Shown: positions 33,845 to 42,296 of the stretch, piece by piece | Layout of the letters: each line of letters begins with the position of its first letter | Position numbering within the stretch: the first letter of the stretch is position 1 | Assembly (NCBI GenBank): GCA_000721375.1 | Contig: JOGW01000008.1 | Coordinates: 186,001-250,000 of the forward strand | Source: Streptomyces sp. NRRL B-3428 | GTDB taxonomy: Bacteria > Actinomycetota > Actinomycetes > Streptomycetales > Streptomycetaceae | Direction of reading: 5' to 3' | Length of the DNA: 64,000 bases | Translations under genes and position numbers: made by a program | Notes under the pieces: model-generated | Database searches by the model: none | What the model saw: only the letters and a program-made list of their open reading frames with translations | Told to the model about the DNA's origin: nothing

Positions 33845-34834
33845 TCATCCCTTCGCCCGTGCGCGCGGGTCGAGCCATACGGTCGCGATGTCCACGATCA
33901 GAAGCGCGACCAGGACCGCGACCGTGAACAGCATGAACAAGGCCTGCATCAGCGGATAGTCCACGTCCTGCACGGAGTTGTAGAGCAGATAGCCGACGCC
34001 CGGGTAGTTGAAGACGTACTCGATCAGGATCGCTCCGGAGATCACGAAGCCGAGCGACATGGCGAAGCCCGCGAGATTCGGCAGTACGGCGTTACGGGCC
34101 GCGTACGCGTACATCACGCGCCGGGGGTTGAGGCCCTTGGCCCGCGCCATCCGTACGTAGTCCTCGGCCAGGGTCGTGATCATGTTGTTGCGCATGGTCA
34201 GGATCCAGCCGCCGACCGTGGTGATCAGCAGGGTCGCCGCCGGCAGGACCGCATGGGACAGGACACTGCCGACGAAGCCGGGTGAGAAGCCGGGGACGAT
34301 CGAGGTGTCGTAGTTGAAGTTGGAGGGCAGCAGACCGCCGGTCCACTCCGAGAAGACCAGGATCAACAGCAGCCCCACCCAGAAGTACGGCAGTGCGGAG
34401 GTCACCACGAAGATCGGCGGCAGGATGGCGTCGAGCGCACCGCCCCGCCGCCACCCGGCGACCGTCCCGATGAAGGTGCCGATCAGGAACGCGAGCACGG
34501 TGGTGATGCCGACGAGGCCCAGCGTCCAGGGCAGGGCACGGCCGATCAGCGCTGTGACCGGTTCACCGAGCGACGAGCCGATGGAGCGGCCCCAGTCGCC
34601 GGTGAACATATGGCCCAGATAGTCGAAGTACTGGACCACGACGTTCGTGTCCGGCTTGAAGCCGAACGAGGTCAGCATCCCCTCCAGGGACTCCCGGGTG
34701 ACCCGGCCGCGGGTGCGCACGATCAGCGCGTCGACCGGGTCGCCCGGCATGAAGCGCGGGATGAAGAAGTTCAGGGTGAGCGCCGCCCAGAGTGTCAGTA
34801 CGAAGAACCCCAGGCGGCGCAGGATGAACCGCAC
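33845..34834 (-). CDS. Opp/Dpp-type ABC transporter permease (B subunit)
   Basis: This 329-residue permease (OppB class) begins MRFILRRLGFFVLTLWAAL, the usual first membrane segment, followed by FFIPRFMPGDPVDALI, the conserved loop of the family. The EAA loop region MARAKGLNPRRVMYAYAARN lies near residue 240. It forms the channel with the C subunit and lies 23 bases after the binding-protein gene. Confidence 0.9.
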   Translation of the reverse strand: MRFILRRLGFFVLTLWAALTLNFFIPRFMPGDPVDALIVRTRGRVTRESLEGMLTSFGFKPDTNVVVQYFDYLGHMFTGDWGRSIGSSLGEPVTALIGRALPWTLGLVGITTVLAFLIGTFIGTVAGWRRGGALDAILPPIFVVTSALPYFWVGLLLILVFSEWTGGLLPSNFNYDTSIVPGFSPGFVGSVLSHAVLPAATLLITTVGGWILTMRNNMITTLAEDYVRMARAKGLNPRRVMYAYAARNAVLPNLAGFAMSLGFVISGAILIEYVFNYPGVGYLLYNSVQDVDYPLMQALFMLFTVAVLVALLIVDIATVWLDPRARAKG

Positions 34835-34857
34835 AAGTCACTCCCTACCGGGCCGAC

Positions 34858-36546
34858 TCACTGAGCCGACTTGGAGTAGATGTGGGTCAGGACCTGCCCG
34901 TTGTCCGGGAAGTTGTACGCGGCGGGCTGGGCGTAGGGGTTCTCCTCGGTGGGCCAGCCGGCGATGTCCTTGGTGTTGTACTGGTACCAGTCCACCGAGC
35001 ACACCACGGGGATGATCGGCACGTCGTCCAGCATGAACTGCGAGACCTCCTTGACGATCTCCGCCTGCCGGGCCTCGTCGGCGGCCGCGTACTCGTTGAG
35101 CAGCGTGTCGACCTTCGGGTTCTGGTAGCGCTCGAAGTTGCTGGTGGCGTCCTCGCCCAGCGGCGCGGTGTTCGCGGAGTGCAGGGTCTGGCGCAGTTCG
35201 TAGTACGGCGAGGGGCCGCTGGTCTGCTGGCTGTAGTACGCCAGGTCGTAGTCACCGGTGTAGAGCTTGCCGACGAAGGTCTGCTGCGCGAGCGTCTGCA
35301 CGGTGAGGTCGATGCCGACGGCCTTCAGGTTCTGCTTGATGACCCGCAGCGAGGCGTCCCAGTCCGTGTAGCCCGTGATGGAGAGGATCTTGAGCTTGAG
35401 CGGCTTGGAGGGCGAGTAGCCCAGCTCGCCGAGCAGGTCCTTGGCGCGGTCCGGATCGGGCTTGTCGTATCCGGCCTTCTGCACGGCCGCCTCGTCGTAG
35501 AACTTCTGGAAGGTCGGGATCACGATGCCCGACTGGTTGGCCGGGGGCACCTGACCGCCGACGCCGATCTTCGCGACCTGCGCGCGGTCGATGGCGTACG
35601 AGATGGCCTGGCGGACCTTGACGTTGCTGGTGATCTTCTTCGACGGATCCAGGTTCGGGTAGATGCCGACGTTGAGGACCGGCGGCGACCAGGTGTGGTT
35701 GTCCGCGGACTTGTCCAGGAAGAACTTCTGGATGCCCGGGATGAACTGACTGCCCCACTGCGCCTTGCCGTTGGCGAGGTCGAGGTTCGCGGGCGCGTTG
35801 TCGAGATACGCCGGGTACTGGACCGTCTGGATGTACGGCTTGCCCTTCTGCCAGTAGTCCGGGTTGGCCTTGTACTGGATGTTGTTGGGCGAGCACGGGT
35901 CGACCTCGAACGGTCCCGATCCGACCGGCTTCTTGTCCACCCAGGTCTCGGGCTTGCTCGCCGCCTCACCCGTGCCGAAGACATGCTCGGGGACGATCGG
36001 CTGCTGATGGGCGAACGCGTAGAAGTACGGCTGCGCGGCTTCCTTGAACTTCATGGTGACCTGGTCGCCGGAGGCCGTCACGGACTGCAGTCCGGCGGTG
36101 GTCCACAGCGCGTACAGGTCGATGGGCGGGTGCTGCTTCATCAGGTTGAACGTGAATGCCACGTCCTTGGCGGTGAGCGGCTTGCCGTCGTTCCACTTCA
36201 TTCCCTGACGGATCGTGAAGTCGATCTGCGTCTTGTCGGCGTTCCACTTGTAGTTCTTGGCGATCATCGGTGTCTCGGCCGCATCCTTGAGGGCGTTGAC
36301 GAACACGAGCGGTTCGTAGACGAAGCCGATCGAGGTGTTGTAGACGGCGGGGTTGAACGGGTTGAAGTTGCAGGTCCAGGTCTGTCCCGCCGTATTGGCG
36401 ATGGTGACCTCGCCGCCCTTCTTGAGCGGGCCTGCGGTCTGCGTGGGGTTGTTGTCGTCGCCCTTTTTCTTGGTCTCCGAACAGGCCGTTGCCGTCCAAG
36501 CGAGTGCGACGACGACAGCGGCGGCGAGGGTACGCGTGGGCCTCAT
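34858..36546 (-). CDS. Opp/Dpp-type substrate-binding lipoprotein
   Basis: This 562-residue SBP_bac_5 family lipoprotein has signal MRPTRTLAAAVVVALAWTAT and lipobox TATAC, then a basic/Asp-rich tether. The mature protein shows the family blocks FTIRQGMKWNDGKPLTAKDV and AISYAIDRAQVAKIG, with the large two-lobe fold complete to the C-terminus. Family members bind peptides, nickel or oligosaccharides; the ROK kinase and ROK repressor in the operon argue for a sugar ligand. A long in-frame upstream extension has no signal-peptide logic and is rejected. Confidence 0.9.
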   Translation of the reverse strand: MRPTRTLAAAVVVALAWTATACSETKKKGDDNNPTQTAGPLKKGGEVTIANTAGQTWTCNFNPFNPAVYNTSIGFVYEPLVFVNALKDAAETPMIAKNYKWNADKTQIDFTIRQGMKWNDGKPLTAKDVAFTFNLMKQHPPIDLYALWTTAGLQSVTASGDQVTMKFKEAAQPYFYAFAHQQPIVPEHVFGTGEAASKPETWVDKKPVGSGPFEVDPCSPNNIQYKANPDYWQKGKPYIQTVQYPAYLDNAPANLDLANGKAQWGSQFIPGIQKFFLDKSADNHTWSPPVLNVGIYPNLDPSKKITSNVKVRQAISYAIDRAQVAKIGVGGQVPPANQSGIVIPTFQKFYDEAAVQKAGYDKPDPDRAKDLLGELGYSPSKPLKLKILSITGYTDWDASLRVIKQNLKAVGIDLTVQTLAQQTFVGKLYTGDYDLAYYSQQTSGPSPYYELRQTLHSANTAPLGEDATSNFERYQNPKVDTLLNEYAAADEARQAEIVKEVSQFMLDDVPIIPVVCSVDWYQYNTKDIAGWPTEENPYAQPAAYNFPDNGQVLTHIYSKSAQ

Positions 36547-36568
36547 GCCTGCCAGTCCCTTCAGGAGG

Positions 36569-37420
36569 TCATACGGGGTGATGCGCGGCTTCGACCGCCA
36601 GCGCGAGTGCGCCCAGGAGCGGCGCTTCATGGGGGTGCGCGGCGAGGACGAGCTGGGGCGGATACGGCACGGCGGCGTCCAGGGCGCGGCGCAGCGGGCC
36701 GTGCAGCGCGTCCCACGAACGGACCATGCCGCCGCCGATGACGATCCGCTCGGGATCGAGGGCGATGGCGAGATTGACGAGCTGGAAGGCGAGCTGTCCG
36801 AGGAACTCGCCCTCTTCCAGAGCGCGTTGACCGTGGGCCTTTCCGCTGACCACGCCTTCCAGGGGCATGTGGTCGGTCCTGCCGACATCGGCCGCCGAGC
36901 GCAGGTTGTACCCGATCTCCCCGGACGCCCCGTGCCGCCCGGCGACCACGGTGCCGCCGACGACGAGCGCGACGGCGAGACCGGTCCCGAGGTTCACGTA
37001 CAGACCGGGGTCGGCGCCTGCCAGGGCGCCGTGGTCGTATTCGTGGCGGGCCGCGGCCTTCACGTCGTTGACCATCCGGAGCTCGGACTCCGGGAAGGCC
37101 AGGGCGAGTTCACGCCCGAGCGCGAGCTCCTCCCAGCCGGAGATGTTCGGGGCGAGTGCCACGGAGTCCTCGCCGGGGATGCCGATGGTGGAGACCACCA
37201 CGGCGACCGGCACCCGGCCGCCGAGCAGCTCGCGCGCCGCGTCGACCGCGTTCTTGAGTCCGGCCTGGGCGCCGAGTCCGGCGGGTGTCTCGAGCTTGAG
37301 GTCGTCGAGCCGCACACCGTCGAGGTCTGCGACGGTCAGTGCGGTCTTGGTCCCGCCGATGTCGAGCGCGAGGACGACGGGCTCACCGGCGTCGACGGAT
37401 AAGGGTGCAGGCTCGTTCAC
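36569..37420 (-). CDS. ROK family sugar kinase
   Basis: This 283-residue ROK-fold kinase would phosphorylate an imported hexose or amino sugar with ATP. The phosphate-1 motif is VLALDIGGTKTALTV (about residues 15-29), the catalytic Asp is in RMVNDVKAAARHE, and the adenosine region is VNLGTGLAVALVVGG and IVIGGGMV. The zinc motif CxCGxxGCxE of most ROK kinases is missing; after GEIGYNL the sequence goes to RSAADVGRTDHMPLEG. The GTG start has GGAG upstream. It is the first gene of the seven-gene sugar-type Opp operon. Confidence 0.85.
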   Translation of the reverse strand: MNEPAPLSVDAGEPVVLALDIGGTKTALTVADLDGVRLDDLKLETPAGLGAQAGLKNAVDAARELLGGRVPVAVVVSTIGIPGEDSVALAPNISGWEELALGRELALAFPESELRMVNDVKAAARHEYDHGALAGADPGLYVNLGTGLAVALVVGGTVVAGRHGASGEIGYNLRSAADVGRTDHMPLEGVVSGKAHGQRALEEGEFLGQLAFQLVNLAIALDPERIVIGGGMVRSWDALHGPLRRALDAAVPYPPQLVLAAHPHEAPLLGALALAVEAAHHPV

Positions 37421-37472
37421 TTGGAGCTCCTCGCGATCGGAGGTGCCGGTAAGTGCGCTGCTCGCTCAGTAA

Positions 37473-37484
37473 AGTTACGTAACT
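37473..37484. promoter_or_regulatory. Palindrome AGTTACGTAACT, probable ROK operator
   Basis: A perfect 12-base palindrome overlaps the end of the minus-10 element of the ROK-kinase/Opp operon promoter, a place where a bound repressor would block transcription. The ROK repressor encoded at the end of the same operon is the natural candidate. Confidence 0.65.
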
Positions 37485-37510
37485 ATACGAGCGCCCGCCG
37501 CCGTCGGTAA
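37482..37510 (-). promoter_or_regulatory. Promoter of the ROK kinase/Opp operon
   Basis: On the minus strand TTACCG (37510-37505), a 17-base spacer and TATAGT (37487-37482) form a standard promoter about 60 bases before the GTG start. Confidence 0.65.
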
Positions 37511-37540
37511 GGCTCCGTCAAGTCTCCGTCGCACAACGAT

Positions 37541-37580
37541 CGGGCCGGGCTCCCCCTCCTGCGAGGAAGAGCCCGGCCCG
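37541..37580 (-). terminator. Hairpin terminator downstream of oxc
   Basis: A perfect 12-base inverted repeat (37541-37552 and 37569-37580) with a 16-base loop follows the oxc stop codon on the minus strand and separates oxc from the Opp operon promoter. Confidence 0.8.
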
Positions 37581-37603
37581 TTGGTGCAGCCGCTGGGTGA
37601 CCG

Positions 37604-39352
37604 CTACTTCTTGCCGCCCCCGAAGTTGCCCAGGCCCTTCGGGTTGAGGTGGGCGATGTGGCCGCTCTCCGTGCCGGCCGACGGGTCGATGACACAGTCG
37701 ATCAGGGCAGGGCCGCCCGAGGCCAGCGCCTCGGTGAGGGCCGCGGTGATCTCGGCGGGTGTGGTGGCGCGGTAGCCCTTGCCGCCGAAGGCCTCGATCA
37801 TCTGGTCGTGGCGGGCCGCGCTCATCAGGGCGGTGGGCGCCGGGTCGCTGGAGCCGCCGCCGGCGGCCTCGTCACCCTTGTAGACACCGCCGTTGTTCAT
37901 GATGACGGTGACCACGGGCAGGTTGTAGCGGCAGATCGTCTCCAGGTCCATGCCGCTGAACCCGAAAGCGCTGTCGCCCTCGACCGCGACGACCGGCTGC
38001 CCGGACTCCACGGCCGCCGCGATCGCGTAGCCCATGCCGATGCCCATGACACCCCACGTACCGCTGTCGAGGCGGTGGCGCGGCACGCTCATGTCGATGA
38101 CGTTGCGCGTGATGTCGAGGGCGTTGGCGCCCTCGTTGACGAGATAGACCTCCGGGCGCTCGCGCAGTACGTCCCGTACCGCCTTGAGCGCGTTCATGAA
38201 GGCCATCGGGTACGGGTCGGCCTCCAGGCGCTTGGCCATCTTGGCGGTGTTGTCCGCCTTCTTCGCGCCGAGCTCGTCCCGCCAGGCCTGCGGCGCCGCG
38301 ATCTGTCCGGGCTTGGTGCGCTCGGCGAGCGCGTCGAGGACCGATTCGATGTCGCCGACGAGCGGTGCGGCGATGGGCTGGTTGGAGTCGATCTCCGTGG
38401 GCTCGATGTCGATCTGGAGGAACTTGGCGTCCGGGTTCCAGCCGCGCTCACCGTGGTTGAGCAGCCAGTTGAGGCGCGCGCCCATCAGCAGGACCACGTC
38501 GGCCCGCTTCAGGGCGAGCGAGCGGGCGGCGGCCGCGGACTGGTCGTGGCTGTCGGGCAGCAGGCCCTTGGCCATGGACATCGGCACGTACGGGATGCCC
38601 GTGGACTCGATGAACTGCCTGATCTTGTCGTCCGCCTGGGCATAGGCGGCGCCCTTGCCGAGCACCACCAGCGGACGCTCGGCCGAGGCGAGCAGCTCGA
38701 TCGCGCGGTCCACGGCCTCGGGCGCCGGCAGCTGCTTCGGTGCCGGGTCGACCAGCTTGCTGAGCGTCCGCGCACCCGCCTCGGCGGGCATGATCGAACC
38801 GAGTACGGCGGCCGGGATGTCCAGGTAGACACCGCCGGGACGCCCGGAGATCGCGGTGCGCAGGGCGCGGGCGATACCGCGGCCGATGTCCTCGACGCGG
38901 CTGACGCGGTAGGCGGCCTTCACGAAGGGCTGGGCGGCGGCGAGCTGGTCCATCTCCTCGTAGTCGCCCTGCTTGAGGTCGACGAGGTGACGCTCGCTGG
39001 AACCCGAGATCTGCACCATCGGGAAGCAGTTGGTGGTGGCGTTCGCCAGGGCTACGAGCCCGTTGAGGAACCCGGGCGCGGATACGGTGAGCGCGATACC
39101 GGGCTTCTTGGTCAGGTAGCCGGCTATCGCGGCCGCGTGGCCGGCGTTCGACTCGTGGCGGAAGCCCACGTAGCGGATGCCCTCGGCCTGGGCGAGCCGG
39201 GCGAGGTCGGTGATCGGGATACCGACCACTCCGTAGATCGTCTCGACACCGTTGAGCTTGAGCGCGTCGACGACCAGGTGATACCCGTCCGTGAGCTCGG
39301 CCTGAGCTTCGTCGCTCGCCGCGGTGTCGGTGGCAGCAGCAGTGTCAGTCAT
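37604..39352 (-). CDS. oxc: Oxalyl-CoA decarboxylase
   Basis: This 582-residue TPP enzyme converts oxalyl-CoA to formyl-CoA and CO2. The PYR domain has GVETIYGVVGIPITDLARLA and the catalytic Glu in YVGFRHESNAGHAAA (Glu about residue 67). The middle domain includes an ADP-binding-type region (residues 200-370). The PP domain has the TPP motif EGDSAFGFSGMDLE ... VIMNNGGVYKGDE. The IPITDLA block and the overall match to Oxalobacter-type OXC separate it from acetolactate synthases. The ATG at 39352 has AAGGAGG upstream. It faces a divergent oxalate-CoA-ligase-like gene across a region of LysR-type repeats. The formyl-CoA transferase partner is 20 kb away. Confidence 0.93.
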   Translation of the reverse strand: MTDTAAATDTAASDEAQAELTDGYHLVVDALKLNGVETIYGVVGIPITDLARLAQAEGIRYVGFRHESNAGHAAAIAGYLTKKPGIALTVSAPGFLNGLVALANATTNCFPMVQISGSSERHLVDLKQGDYEEMDQLAAAQPFVKAAYRVSRVEDIGRGIARALRTAISGRPGGVYLDIPAAVLGSIMPAEAGARTLSKLVDPAPKQLPAPEAVDRAIELLASAERPLVVLGKGAAYAQADDKIRQFIESTGIPYVPMSMAKGLLPDSHDQSAAAARSLALKRADVVLLMGARLNWLLNHGERGWNPDAKFLQIDIEPTEIDSNQPIAAPLVGDIESVLDALAERTKPGQIAAPQAWRDELGAKKADNTAKMAKRLEADPYPMAFMNALKAVRDVLRERPEVYLVNEGANALDITRNVIDMSVPRHRLDSGTWGVMGIGMGYAIAAAVESGQPVVAVEGDSAFGFSGMDLETICRYNLPVVTVIMNNGGVYKGDEAAGGGSSDPAPTALMSAARHDQMIEAFGGKGYRATTPAEITAALTEALASGGPALIDCVIDPSAGTESGHIAHLNPKGLGNFGGGKK

Positions 39353-39649
39353 GGTCCGAGCTCCTCCTTGGGCGGTGATTCTTGCGGCTTCTGGACTCAC
39401 CTTGCGCACCCCGCTCGCCGCCGTCCAAGACCTATCGGCGACCAGCCGATAAACGCCGGTTATCGAGCGGCAGGAGGACAGCTGTCACCTGCGGCTTCGC
39501 CATGGTTGATAAGCACCCGCTATCGGGTGTTCGCCAGCGCGTATTGGACGTGGCCCGGCGGGCCGCGCAGGCTCACTGAGAGGCAGCCTGCCGAGTGAGC
39601 TCTCCCGTACCGAGCCGGGCGAGTGCTCCCGTACGAAGAGGTGGTGGTC
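39353..39649. other. Divergent control region between oxc and ligase-like gene
   Basis: No gene lies in this 297-base region. It holds the start signals of both genes and a cluster of GATA/TATC-type inverted repeats (39433-39524). Confidence 0.7.
39433..39524. promoter_or_regulatory. Cluster of LysR-type inverted repeats
   Basis: Three overlapping or adjacent sites are seen: TATCGGC-N5-GCCGATA (39433-39451, perfect), GATAA-N7-TTATC (39448-39464, perfect), and GATA-N9-TATC (39508-39524). The T-N11-A spacing and repeated half-sites fit LysR binding; the LysR gene at 41193 is the likely source. Confidence 0.6.
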
Positions 39650-41323
39650 ATGGCCGTATCGACCGCGGCAGCCGTGCGGGGTGTCTCGCTGTACCGGCCG
39701 CCGGCCATCACGGGTCTCGCGGATCTGCTCGATCTTCCGGTACGGGAGCGGCCTTCGGCCACCGCACTCGTCGTCACCGCCCGCCGCGTCCGGCTCTCGT
39801 ACCGGGAACTGGACCTGTTGGTCGAGGAGTTGGCCTCGCAGCTGAACCGCGCGGCCGGACTGCGCCGCGGCGACACCGTCGCGCTGGTCTGCGCGAACAC
39901 GGTGGAATTCGTGGTGGGGCTGCTCGGTGCGGCCAGGGCCGGGCTCGTGGTGGCACCGGTCGATCCGCAGTGGGCGCAGGGCCAACTCACCGAGCGGTTG
40001 GGCGGGTTGGCGGCAAGGGCGGTGCTGGCCGCTCCGGGATCGGGCGTCGCGGGTGCCTGGACGGTGACGGTGGATCCGTCCCGTATCGCCGTGACCCTCT
40101 CCACGGGAAACATACGGGAAGGGAGCGTCCGTGCTGTCACCGAACCCGCCGACGCCCTGGTCCTGTTCACGGTCGGCACCAGCGACCGCGCCAAGATGGT
40201 GCCGCTCACCCACGCCAACGTGACGGCGGCGGTCCGCGGCATCTGCGGCACGTACGAACTGGGACCGGGCGATGCCACGGTCGCGGTCATGCCCTTCTTC
40301 CACAGCCATGGCCTCTTCGCCACGTTGCTCGCCTCACTGGCCAGCGGCGGCTGCGTGCTGCTGCCGGACCGGGGGCGTTTCTCGGCTGCCGCCTTCTGGG
40401 ACGAGGTGCGTGCGGTGGCGGCCACCTGGTTCACGGCCGTGCCCGCCGTCCATGAACTGCTACTGGAGCGCTCCGAGTTGGACTATCCCGGTCCACAGGC
40501 GGCACCGCTCAAGTTCGTCCGCAGCTCCAGCGCCCCGCTGAACACGGCCACCCAGCGTGCCCTGGAGCGCACCTTCGGCGCACCCCTGCTCACCGCGTAC
40601 GCAATGACGGAATCCACCCACCAGGTGACCAGCGAACCACTCCCCCGACACGGCCTCCTCAAGCACGCCTCGGCGGGCCGGCCCACCGGGGTCGAGCTAC
40701 GGATCGTGAACGCGCAGGGCCGGCTGTGTCCGGTCGGCGCGGAGGGCGAGGTGTGGGTGCGCGGGTCGGCCGTGGCCCGCGGCTATCTGAACGACCCGGC
40801 GGCGACCACCCGCGGCTTCGACCAGGGCTGGCTGCGCACGGGCGATCTGGGTCGCCTGGACGAGGACGGGTACCTGTTCCTGTCCGGCCGGATCAAGAAC
40901 CTGATCCACCGAGGCGGGCGCAGGATCTCACCCGAGTACGTCGAGGACCTGCTCGCCGGGTGCCCCGGCGTACTCGAAGCGGCCGTGTTCGCCCTGCCTG
41001 ACGCGGAGTTGGGCCAGCGCGTGGGGGCGGCCGTGGTCGCACGGGAGGGCGAGTACCTCGGCTCGGAACAGGTACTCCACTACTGCCGCAACCGCCTCGC
41101 GATCCCCGGCGTCCCCGACCGGGTGGAGATCGTGGACGCACTGCCGCACACGGCCCAGGGCGGCTTGGACAGGCAGGCCCTGAGATCCCGCTTCACCTGG
41201 CCCCTGCAAGCCCTCTGGCCTCTGCGGCCCTCCAGCCCTCCAGCCCCTGCGAGAAGAACTCATCCAGAGCCAACCCCGTCGCCGCCGACACAAACGCCCG
41301 CGCCGCCACCGACCCCGGAGTAG
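39650..41323 (+). CDS. Oxalate-CoA-ligase-like AMP-forming acyl-CoA synthetase, degenerate motifs
   Basis: This 557-residue ANL-superfamily protein is closest to the AAE3/Pcs60 oxalate-CoA ligases (MPFFHSHGLFATLLASLASG; LKFVRSSSAPLN; AYAMTESTHQVTSEPLPR). Two catalytic sites look damaged. The phosphate loop normally TSGTTGRPK reads FTVGTSDRAK (about residues 173-182), and the C-terminal lysine motif reads LPHTAQGGLDRQA, with Gly where the catalytic Lys is expected. The last roughly 40 residues are Pro-rich and lie antisense to the LysR gene (131-base convergent overlap), suggesting loss of an earlier stop. It may be inactive, or have another role. ATG at 39650 follows GAGGTGG. Confidence 0.85.
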   Translation: MAVSTAAAVRGVSLYRPPAITGLADLLDLPVRERPSATALVVTARRVRLSYRELDLLVEELASQLNRAAGLRRGDTVALVCANTVEFVVGLLGAARAGLVVAPVDPQWAQGQLTERLGGLAARAVLAAPGSGVAGAWTVTVDPSRIAVTLSTGNIREGSVRAVTEPADALVLFTVGTSDRAKMVPLTHANVTAAVRGICGTYELGPGDATVAVMPFFHSHGLFATLLASLASGGCVLLPDRGRFSAAAFWDEVRAVAATWFTAVPAVHELLLERSELDYPGPQAAPLKFVRSSSAPLNTATQRALERTFGAPLLTAYAMTESTHQVTSEPLPRHGLLKHASAGRPTGVELRIVNAQGRLCPVGAEGEVWVRGSAVARGYLNDPAATTRGFDQGWLRTGDLGRLDEDGYLFLSGRIKNLIHRGGRRISPEYVEDLLAGCPGVLEAAVFALPDAELGQRVGAAVVAREGEYLGSEQVLHYCRNRLAIPGVPDRVEIVDALPHTAQGGLDRQALRSRFTWPLQALWPLRPSSPPAPARRTHPEPTPSPPTQTPAPPPTPE

Positions 41324-42146
41324 CCGCATGGATGGCCACGGACACCTGCGCCCGCGCATCCGGCGAAACCAACGGCACCGCCCGGGTCCGCCCGATCACC
41401 GGCATCGCCCGCAGCCACGAGTGCGGCACGATGCTCGCCCACTCGCCCACGCCGACATGCGCGTACAGGGAGGCGATCGAGTCGGTCTCGACCTGCGGGG
41501 TGGCGACGAGGCCGCCCTCGGTGAGCACATCGTCGATGAGCTGTCTGATCCGCATGTCGGGGGTGAGCAGCGCGAGCGGCAGTTGGGCCGCCTCCGACCA
41601 GGTCATCGTCGCGGTCGGCGGCAGGAGCTGCTCCCCGGAGACGACCATGTACCGCTCCTCGTACAGCGGCACGACCTGAAGACCCTCCTGGTCGTCCGAC
41701 CCGAAGTACCCGATGACCGCGTCGAGTTCGAACTCCCGCAGCTGCCGCAGGAGTTCCTTGGTCGCGAGCCGTGAGCGCACCTGCACCTTGGCCAGGGGAT
41801 GCGCCGAGCAGAACGCTCCGACGGGCAGCGCCAAAGTGGTCGAGGCGGTGGGCTCGGTTCCCAGCCGCAGCGTGCCCGTGATACCCGACTGCACCGCGGC
41901 CACCTCGGCCTTGAAGGCCTCCTGCTCGGCCAGGATCCGCTTGGCCCAGACGACGAGGCGCTCGCCCTCAGGGGTCAGGCCCTCGTAGTTGTGCCCGCGG
42001 TTGATCAGCGTGACGTTCAGCTCGCGTTCGAGCTTGGCGATCGCCGCGGACAGCGCGGGCTGCGAGACGTAGCAGGACTCGGCCGCGCGGGCGAAGTGCC
42101 GCTCGCGGGCGACCGCGACGAAGTACTCCAGCTGACGAAAGAGCAT
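41193..42146 (-). CDS. LysR family regulator of the oxalate locus
   Basis: This 317-residue regulator has a winged helix (residues 1-60; MLFRQLEYFVAVARERHFAR, SQPALSAAIAKLERELN) and the LysR effector-binding domain (about 90-300; TGTLRLGTEPTASTTLALPV). It is probably the activator or repressor of oxc and the ligase-like gene, whose shared control region carries LysR-type sites. The promoter of this gene contains a 19-base motif also present at 58850. The 3' end overlaps the convergent ligase-like gene by 131 bases. Confidence 0.87.
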   Translation of the reverse strand: MLFRQLEYFVAVARERHFARAAESCYVSQPALSAAIAKLERELNVTLINRGHNYEGLTPEGERLVVWAKRILAEQEAFKAEVAAVQSGITGTLRLGTEPTASTTLALPVGAFCSAHPLAKVQVRSRLATKELLRQLREFELDAVIGYFGSDDQEGLQVVPLYEERYMVVSGEQLLPPTATMTWSEAAQLPLALLTPDMRIRQLIDDVLTEGGLVATPQVETDSIASLYAHVGVGEWASIVPHSWLRAMPVIGRTRAVPLVSPDARAQVSVAIHAATPGSVAARAFVSAATGLALDEFFSQGLEGWRAAEARGLAGAR

Positions 42147-42191
42147 GGCAACCCCTCCCTGGCCACATGGCTACGCTACAGAAACGATCAC

Positions 42192-42210
42192 AGATTGCAT
42201 ACAGTAGACG
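42192..42210. promoter_or_regulatory. Shared oxalate-region motif, copy 1
   Basis: AGATTGCATACAGT followed by AGACG in the LysR upstream region matches, in inverse orientation, 58853-58871 at 18 of 19 positions. GntR-type regulators bind sites with this TGCATACA/TGTATGCA core. Confidence 0.6.
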
Positions 42211-42247
42211 GCAACCAGTTCTCGTCCACGGGCGGTTGCTCACGACT

Positions 42248-42277
42248 GCGGGGCCGCCCCCGAGAGGACGGCCCCGC
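42248..42277 (-). terminator. Hairpin terminator after the unknown secreted-protein gene
   Basis: A perfect 9-base GC repeat (42248-42256 and 42269-42277) around a 12-base loop follows the stop codon at 42297 on the minus strand. Confidence 0.75.
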
Positions 42278-42296
42278 ATCTGCGGTTTGCGAACGG

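Noticed and set aside
39650..41323. Calling the AMP-forming synthetase a working oxalate-CoA ligase
   Set aside because: The phosphate loop and the A10 lysine position are altered, so only family likeness is claimed.
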